Assembly (NCBI GenBank): GCA_001768965.1 | Contig: MEMY01000002.1 | Location: forward strand, 1 to 10,730 | Length of the DNA: 10,730 nucleotides | From: an archaeon RBG_16_50_20 | GTDB taxonomy: Archaea > Thermoproteota > Bathyarchaeia > 40CM-2-53-6 | Direction of reading: 5' to 3' | In this document: positions 6,892 through 10,730 of the stretch, piece after piece | Layout: the number at the start of each line of letters is the position of its first letter | Position numbering within the stretch: position 1 is the stretch's first letter | Notes under the pieces: model-generated | The model's input: only the letters and a program-made list of their open reading frames with translations | Database searches by the model: none | Told to the model about the DNA's origin: nothing | Made by a program: the position numbers and the translations under genes

Positions 6892-7500
6892 TCAGCTGTT
6901 TAGTCTGGTTAGACCTGCGGCAAGTATCTCGAAGGTTGCGTTTGTGCCCTCGTATCTCGTATCGATGGAGCCGTTCTTGGCTATCAGAAAGAATGTTGGA
7001 GTCGCCGACACCCCATATGTAGTGAAAGTCGTGCCTGATGAATCGTACACAAAGGTCCAGGCGGTTCCATAGTCGCGAATGAACTTCGCAGCGTCGTCTG
7101 CTGTTGCACTGTTATATGGACCCGCGACTGCTAGGAATACAACGTTCTGAGCTTCATACTGCGCGTATAGCCTGTCCAACATCGGAGCCATATCTTGGCA
7201 CACACTGCACCAAGGCTCCATGAACTCCAGCAACACAACTTTTCCTCGGAACGAGGATAGCGAAATCCTCTGACCAGTCAATCCGTCCTGGGTCACTACT
7301 GGCAGAGTGAAATCAGGCGCAACAGGAACTCCCGTCGCCGTGGTTCCAGTGCTCGTGGTAGTAGTTGAAGGAGAGGGAGGCTGGGTAAAAGAATATACTG
7401 CCCAGATCGCGACGACCAGAATCACTAGCCCGATGATTTTCTCACCGCGACTGAACCCTTTCTTCCGTTGTTTGCTGTTGGATTTTGAGTGGGATGACAT
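6892..7500 (-). CDS. Membrane-anchored TlpA-like thioredoxin-fold protein
   Basis: The 202-residue protein has a basic, lysine-rich cytoplasmic N-terminus (1-20), a single membrane segment at about 21-38, a Ser/Thr/Pro-rich linker at 41-57 and then a redoxin domain. That domain starts APDFTLPVVTQDG (61-73) and has the active site WCSVC (C98, C101) after GKVVLLEFMEP, and a cis-proline at ATPTFF (P168). The topology puts the domain outside the cytoplasm. The family exchanges disulfides with substrate proteins. With VKOR encoded immediately downstream, the likely role is formation of disulfides in exported proteins, recharged by VKOR. The WCSVC active site differs from the CPHC of DsbA, so a reductase or isomerase role is not excluded. 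The start is ATG. The Ser/Thr-rich linker may be glycosylated, as is common in archaeal surface proteins; that is inference. Confidence 0.9.
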   Translation of the reverse strand: MSSHSKSNSKQRKKGFSRGEKIIGLVILVVAIWAVYSFTQPPSPSTTTTSTGTTATGVPVAPDFTLPVVTQDGLTGQRISLSSFRGKVVLLEFMEPWCSVCQDMAPMLDRLYAQYEAQNVVFLAVAGPYNSATADDAAKFIRDYGTAWTFVYDSSGTTFTTYGVSATPTFFLIAKNGSIDTRYEGTNATFEILAAGLTRLNS

Positions 7501-7552
7501 TTACAGTGCTACCTAAGCCCAGAAGCTCTGCCGTTTTCTTAATGCTTTTGGT

Positions 7553-7570
7553 CTATAGAAAATATAATTC
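7553..7570 (-). promoter_or_regulatory. TATA-like promoter for the thioredoxin-VKOR pair
   Basis: On the minus strand this reads GAATTATATTTTCTATAG, the most AT-rich element in the 103-base gap after the Rieske gene. It would start transcription near 7538 and leave a leader of about 38 bases before the ATG. It implies that the thioredoxin-VKOR pair can be expressed separately from etfBA-Rieske. Confidence 0.45.
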
Positions 7571-7603
7571 TTGGCGCGTTACCTTCACCCGCAAAGAGCT
7601 TGG

Positions 7604-7936
7604 CTAGGGGATTCCGACCATGAGGTCGTCTCCTTGGACCACGACCTTGTATGATTTCTCAGGCTGAATGCTGTCCGCGCTCTCTCCATCAGGACCTAGC
7701 AGGACCCTGCCTGTCGTCACGTCGAACTGGGCACCATGTTCAGGACAGATGAGAACGGTTTTCTTCAACTCGCCCTTTGAGAGGTTTCCTTGCTCGTGGG
7801 TACACCAATTGTGCAACGCATAGAATTTTCCGTCCACATTCGCGATCACTAAGTCGTTGCCACCAACGCGAACCCACTTCAAGCTGCCAACGGGAACCTC
7901 AGATGTGGCGCAGGCGCGAACTAACGTCGTAGACAC
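7604..7936 (-). CDS. Rieske-type [2Fe-2S] ferredoxin
   Basis: The 110-residue soluble protein is essentially one Rieske domain. The cluster ligands are C45 and H47 in NWCTHEQGNLSKG and C64 and H67 in ICPEHGAQFD, giving Cys-x-His ... Cys-x2-His with a 16-residue gap. This matches small ferredoxins of dioxygenase-type electron chains or NirD-like proteins. It lacks the additional loop cysteines and the N-terminal membrane anchor of cytochrome bc1 Rieske proteins. The protein carries one electron at a time in the cytoplasm. It begins with GTG, since an in-frame TAA at 7946-7948 closes the frame. It follows etfBA by 29 bases on the same strand with no promoter between, so it is probably in the etfBA transcript. 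It may be an electron donor to, or acceptor from, the flavoprotein; that is inference. No oxygenase subunit is in the window. Confidence 0.93.
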   Translation of the reverse strand: MSTTLVRACATSEVPVGSLKWVRVGGNDLVIANVDGKFYALHNWCTHEQGNLSKGELKKTVLICPEHGAQFDVTTGRVLLGPDGESADSIQPEKSYKVVVQGDDLMVGIP

Positions 7937-7965
7937 ACCGACACCTTACACAAGGCGCAGGGTCT

Positions 7966-9825
7966 TTATGGTTTTAAGTCCTGTGTCGAAGCCTTCCGTT
8001 TAGCCTCACGCAACTTGCTTGTGAGCAGCGGGACTATTTCTGCAAAGTCTCCGACTATCCCGTAGTCGCAGTTCTTGAAGATAGGTGCGTTCGGGTCATT
8101 GTTTATGGCTACTATGGTCTTGGCGCGACCGACGCCGACCATGTGATTGAAGGCACCTCTCACCGCCACCGCAACATAGACTCGGGGACCAACAGATCGT
8201 CCAGTTAGTCCAACTTGGAGTTGTCTAGGAAGCCAACCCAGGTCAACGACCTTCCTCGTCGTGGCCAGGGGAGCATCCAGGATCTCAGCCAGTTCTCTGA
8301 TGACATTCAGGTTCTCAGGCTCGCCGAGTCCTGCCCCGGCTGTTACTATCACATCCGCGTCGTCCAGCCTCACAGCCTCATGATCAGCTTCGAGCCTTTC
8401 TTCGATCATGCGCGATAGCGGCTTGATGTTGATCGGGGTGAAGTCGATCACAGAACCCCTTCGGAAAGGGTTCGATTCAGACGGAGTGAGCATCCCAGGG
8501 CGCACTGTGGCCAGCTGTGGGATCGTTCTGCTCAGTATAGGTGCTACGATATTTCCGCCGAACGCGGGCTTCAGCTGAACAAGCTGTCCCTGCTCGTTTA
8601 TCTCCAAACCAATGCAGTCGCTAGTCATCCCCAACCCCAGCTGCGCTGCGACTCGAGGCATGAAATCCCTTCCAAGAGAAGTGGCAGCTGCCATCACTGT
8701 GAAAGGTTTGAATTTCTGGATCGCTTGCGTTAGCGCTTCAGAGTAGGCATCGCTTGAGTACGCTGACAGTTCTTCATGATTTATGACGTACACCTTGTCG
8801 GAACCGTGCTCGATCAGATTGTGGATTTGGTCGTTGGAGGTCTTTCCGAATATGACCGTGCAGAGCTCGCTCGCAACGTTGGCTGCAAGTTCGAGGCCGC
8901 GTCCCAGAAGTTCGTAGGTTACGCCCCTCAATCCACCTTGAACGCGTTCTGCTACAACCCAAAACGCTTTCTCACTCTTCATTCGGCGGGAGTCCGGAGG
9001 CTTGATTCTTGCCTCTACCCGGTCCCTCCGACCAGAGAAGAGTCCTTCAGCGAGAAGCTTCTCGACAAGGCGTGAGACTCTATCCTCACTGGTCGAACCC
9101 TCAATGATCTCGTTTCTTCTCTTGGCTTCGATTGAGTAGATCTGACTGACAGAAGTTGGGGATCCTGCGGAACCGAAGATCGACGGGTCGTTACTCAGCT
9201 CCGACGCGGTTATCACTCTGTATGGTTTCGTCTTTGCTGCTTCCAATTCGTCAGGAATGGGACGGCCTGGTCTGATGAGTCTCTCAGCAGTCGTGAGGAG
9301 GAAAGGCATCGGAACTTCAACTCGCTGAAAACCATAATCAGTTTCAGCTTCAATCAAAGCGCTATCAAACGGATCAGAGAAATCCACCTTAGTCGCTCCA
9401 GTCACGTGCGGAAGGCTGAGCATTTGCGCCAGCTCTGGTCCGATATGGCCAGTCTCGGCATCGACGCTGTATTTTCCACATAACACCATGTCGAAAGGTT
9501 TCTCGCGGGCGGTCGCAAGGGACAGGGCCCGCGAGGTTGCGAGGGTATCAGATCCAGCGAAGGCTCGATCAAGAAGGTGCAATGCTCTATCGGCACCCAT
9601 CGCCAGTGCTTCCACTAGGGCCTCCTTGGCTTGCGGCGGTCCCATTGTCATCACAACGACCTCCCCACCGTACCTCTTCTTGGTCTCCACGGCGAAGGTT
9701 ATGGCGCGTCTGTCGAAGGGGTTGATCTCATTGTGCACTCCCTCGCGAATGAGCGTTTTCTTCTCATTGTCGAACCTGAGTTCAGAGACCGCAGGAACTT
9801 GCTTGACGCAGACAATCGCTCTCAT
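7966..9825 (-). CDS. Electron transfer flavoprotein, EtfB-EtfA fusion
   Basis: This single 619-residue polypeptide holds both ETF subunits. Residues 1-265 are EtfB: MRAIVCVKQVP, NEINPFDRRAITFAVE (32-47), GKYSVDAETGHIGPELAQML (117-136) and the beta-subunit signature VEVPMPFLLTTAERLIRPG (169-187). Residues about 285-619 are EtfA, with AFGGNIVAPILS (421-432) and the FAD-binding C-terminal part: TAGAGLGEPENL, TRKVVDLGWLPRQLQVGLTG (523-542), GPRVYVAVAVRGAFNH (546-561), then VAINNDPNAPIFKNCDYGIVGD (572-593). The usual SR before the FAD loop is TR, and the usual SGAIQH is RGAFNH. ETFs take electrons from acyl-CoA or other dehydrogenases and pass them to a quinone or ferredoxin partner; some bifurcate electrons. 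Which type this is cannot be told here. ATG start; about 20 residues (266-284) link the halves without a break. It precedes the Rieske gene by 29 bases. Confidence 0.96.
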   Translation of the reverse strand: MRAIVCVKQVPAVSELRFDNEKKTLIREGVHNEINPFDRRAITFAVETKKRYGGEVVVMTMGPPQAKEALVEALAMGADRALHLLDRAFAGSDTLATSRALSLATAREKPFDMVLCGKYSVDAETGHIGPELAQMLSLPHVTGATKVDFSDPFDSALIEAETDYGFQRVEVPMPFLLTTAERLIRPGRPIPDELEAAKTKPYRVITASELSNDPSIFGSAGSPTSVSQIYSIEAKRRNEIIEGSTSEDRVSRLVEKLLAEGLFSGRRDRVEARIKPPDSRRMKSEKAFWVVAERVQGGLRGVTYELLGRGLELAANVASELCTVIFGKTSNDQIHNLIEHGSDKVYVINHEELSAYSSDAYSEALTQAIQKFKPFTVMAAATSLGRDFMPRVAAQLGLGMTSDCIGLEINEQGQLVQLKPAFGGNIVAPILSRTIPQLATVRPGMLTPSESNPFRRGSVIDFTPINIKPLSRMIEERLEADHEAVRLDDADVIVTAGAGLGEPENLNVIRELAEILDAPLATTRKVVDLGWLPRQLQVGLTGRSVGPRVYVAVAVRGAFNHMVGVGRAKTIVAINNDPNAPIFKNCDYGIVGDFAEIVPLLTSKLREAKRKASTQDLKP

Positions 9826-9849
9826 GGCTGAAGTATCACCATCACTCGA

Positions 9850-9864
9850 AGCATACTAATTGGT
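9850..9864 (-). promoter_or_regulatory. TATA-like element for etfBA
   Basis: On the minus strand this reads CCAATTAGTATGCTT, centred about 32 bases before the etfBA ATG. It fits a leaderless or very short-leader transcript. This is a position-based call. Confidence 0.35.
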
Positions 9865-9925
9865 CGCGTTTCTTGGTCGGAGGTAGAAAAGTGGAACCTT
9901 CTCCAAATTTCGCTTCTCTTCCAAT

Positions 9926-9937
9926 CCGCGTTAAATA
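9926..9937 (+). promoter_or_regulatory. TATA box for the zinc-finger gene
   Basis: GCGTTAAATACA contains TTAAATA, a good archaeal TATA match, about 40 bases ahead of the TTG at 9972. It would start transcription near 9958, which lies inside the longer open frame beginning at 9873. This is the main reason for preferring the shorter protein. Confidence 0.45.
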
Positions 9938-9971
9938 CATCTCGCGAGAGCCTCTTTGCTGGGTACAGACG

Positions 9972-10190
9972 TTGGCAGTCTATTTCGTTGGCGATCTGAA
10001 GCGAACGATACAAGCTGATCTTCGATGTCTCTATTGCGAGCGCCGGTTCAAAGAGAGGCAGGAGATGAATGTGCACTACCTGACGACCCACGAGGAGGCC
10101 TTTACCGAGGAGGAGTTATGGATGGCTCGTTCTCAAAAGGTTAATTTGGAGCAGAAGCTGAAACGCTCTCCTCTCGCTCAGGACAACTGA
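9972..10190 (+). CDS. Small single C2H2 zinc-finger protein
   Basis: The preferred reading is a 72-residue protein from the TTG at 9972. It contains one classical C2H2 finger: C19, C22, H35 and H40 in RCLYCERRFKERQEMNVHYL plus TTHEE, that is C-x2-C-x12-H-x4-H. The finger keeps the aromatic F26 between the Cys and His pairs, as in the fold's hydrophobic core. A charged helix-forming tail (EEAFTEEELWMARSQKVNLEQKLKR) follows. The frame is open from TTG at 9873, giving 105 residues, but the extra 33 residues show no domain and overlap the apparent TATA box. One-finger proteins are common in archaea and their viruses and are thought to bind DNA, RNA or proteins; no target is visible here. It is divergent from etfBA and convergent with the flavoprotein gene. 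Confidence 0.7.
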   Translation: MAVYFVGDLKRTIQADLRCLYCERRFKERQEMNVHYLTTHEEAFTEEELWMARSQKVNLEQKLKRSPLAQDN

Positions 10191-10285
10191 GACCTTTCCA
10201 GCCCTCCGTCAGTGTAGTCTCTTCAACTGCTCTTTCAGAATGATGCGATGGCACAGTGCTGGATCGGGGTGGCTGAGGAATGCTG

Positions 10286-10702
10286 TCAGCCGATCTTTTT
10301 GCCCGTCCCAGGGCCGTAGGTCAACGACTGGACCTCTTCAAGCGCGATGCTGACAATTGCTTTCGGTTTGAATCCCATGTTCTCCAGTTGATTAGCGGCC
10401 TGTTGGAAGAGAGGGCCGAAAGTTTCGAGCACTGCCCTACCTCTCATCCTGTAACCGATTACGGCCTTTGGATCGAAGAAGACAACCGTGACGTCAGGAT
10501 GCGTCTTGAGAACGTCACTCAAGGTTTGAGAAAACACGTCTGTGAACTCTAAGTGTTCGTCATCTCTGATGCGGAAGTGCTTTGGCGAGGCATTAGGTGT
10601 GCCGTCACCTCGGAACGACGACAATACGCCGACGGCGCCGTTGTACTCCTTGTCGTGTCGTTCTTCGATGAATTTCTTCACTGAGTCAGGGAGCAAGGTC
10701 AT
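10286..10702 (-). CDS. Pyridoxamine 5'-phosphate oxidase-like FMN-binding protein
   Basis: The 138-residue protein looks like a small split-barrel flavoprotein of the PNPOx-like superfamily. The N-terminal helix SVKKFIEERHD (7-17) leads to strands GAVGVLSSFRGDGTPNASP (22-40) and then KHFRIRDDEHLEFTDVFSQT (41-60). A VVFFDP strand and GYRMRGRAVLET (83-94) complete the barrel pattern. Such proteins bind FMN or F420 and include flavin reductases, F420-dependent reductases and binding proteins without known activity. This one lacks the extended C-terminus of true pyridoxamine phosphate oxidase, so PLP synthesis is unlikely; the substrate cannot be told. The start is ATG with a strong upstream GGAGG, one of the best ribosome sites in the window. 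The upstream promoter is cut near the right edge. Confidence 0.85.
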   Translation of the reverse strand: MTLLPDSVKKFIEERHDKEYNGAVGVLSSFRGDGTPNASPKHFRIRDDEHLEFTDVFSQTLSDVLKTHPDVTVVFFDPKAVIGYRMRGRAVLETFGPLFQQAANQLENMGFKPKAIVSIALEEVQSLTYGPGTGKKIG

Positions 10703-10705
10703 TAT

Positions 10706-10710
10706 CCTCC
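10706..10710 (-). promoter_or_regulatory. Shine-Dalgarno site of the flavoprotein gene
   Basis: On the minus strand GGAGG is followed by ATA and then the ATG at 10702. A perfect core site three bases before the start is close but supports this ATG, and suggests this mRNA has a leader, unlike several neighbours. Confidence 0.5.
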
Positions 10711-10730
10711 GAATTTTCGAATTGCAGGCA

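Noticed and set aside
7966..9825. Electron-bifurcating ETF
   Set aside because: Telling bifurcating from ordinary ETFs needs structural or family-level alignment, and no bifurcating dehydrogenase partner is visible here.
8774..9859. Open frames antisense to the EtfBA gene
   Set aside because: They lie opposite a strongly conserved 619-residue flavoprotein and show no domain; they are shadows of its codon pattern.
10191..10285. Extra small gene between the zinc-finger and flavoprotein genes
   Set aside because: The 95-base gap between two converging genes shows no start, ribosome site and frame together, nor a clear hairpin terminator.

Overview
The window looks like archaeal chromosome, with about half G+C and no rRNA, tRNA, insertion sequence or CRISPR array. 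The archaeal signs are AT-rich TATA-like boxes 24-40 bases ahead of many starts, frequent TTG and GTG starts, few strong Shine-Dalgarno sites, short T-tract ends, a one-finger C2H2 protein and a one-polypeptide EtfB-EtfA fusion. A TACK-type lineage (Thaumarchaeota, Bathyarchaeia or Crenarchaeota relatives) is my inference; the lineage cannot be fixed from this sequence alone.

Layout. An MFS exporter, cut by the left edge, runs leftward from 907 (minus strand). Diverging from it is a two-gene plus-strand unit. It encodes a phosphoribosyltransferase-like protein (1011-2087) and, 17 bases later, a two-domain protein (2105-2776) that joins a GcvH-like lipoyl domain to a TusA-like sulfur-carrier domain. 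A two-domain thiosulfate sulfurtransferase (2804-3649, minus) converges on this unit. A 279-base divergent promoter region separates it from guaB, encoding IMP dehydrogenase (3929-5395, plus), which is followed by a GNAT/Eis-like acetyltransferase (5446-6429, plus). From 6463 to 9825 everything is on the minus strand, read right to left: fused etfBA, a Rieske [2Fe-2S] protein, a membrane-anchored thioredoxin-fold protein and a VKOR-family protein. At the right end are a small C2H2 zinc-finger protein (plus) and a pyridoxamine-phosphate-oxidase-like flavoprotein (minus, start inside the window).

How the genes fit together. Redox and sulfur chemistry dominate. The rhodanese can generate protein-bound persulfide. 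The lipoyl-TusA fusion places a probable sulfur-accepting cysteine and a lipoylated swinging arm on one chain. VKOR plus the anchored thioredoxin form an extracytoplasmic disulfide-forming pair. EtfBA plus Rieske is probably an electron-transfer pair in flavin-dependent dehydrogenation. guaB and the phosphoribosyltransferase-like gene suggest purine metabolism.

The observation most worth following is the GcvH-TusA fusion. Its C-terminal half keeps the TusA cysteine at exactly the usual distance from the conserved DDP motif, but the proline after the cysteine is replaced by alanine. Known sulfur-oxidising sHdr systems use a separate lipoate-binding protein and a separate TusA, so a fusion would be a compact version of that logic. 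No Hdr-like genes are visible in this window.
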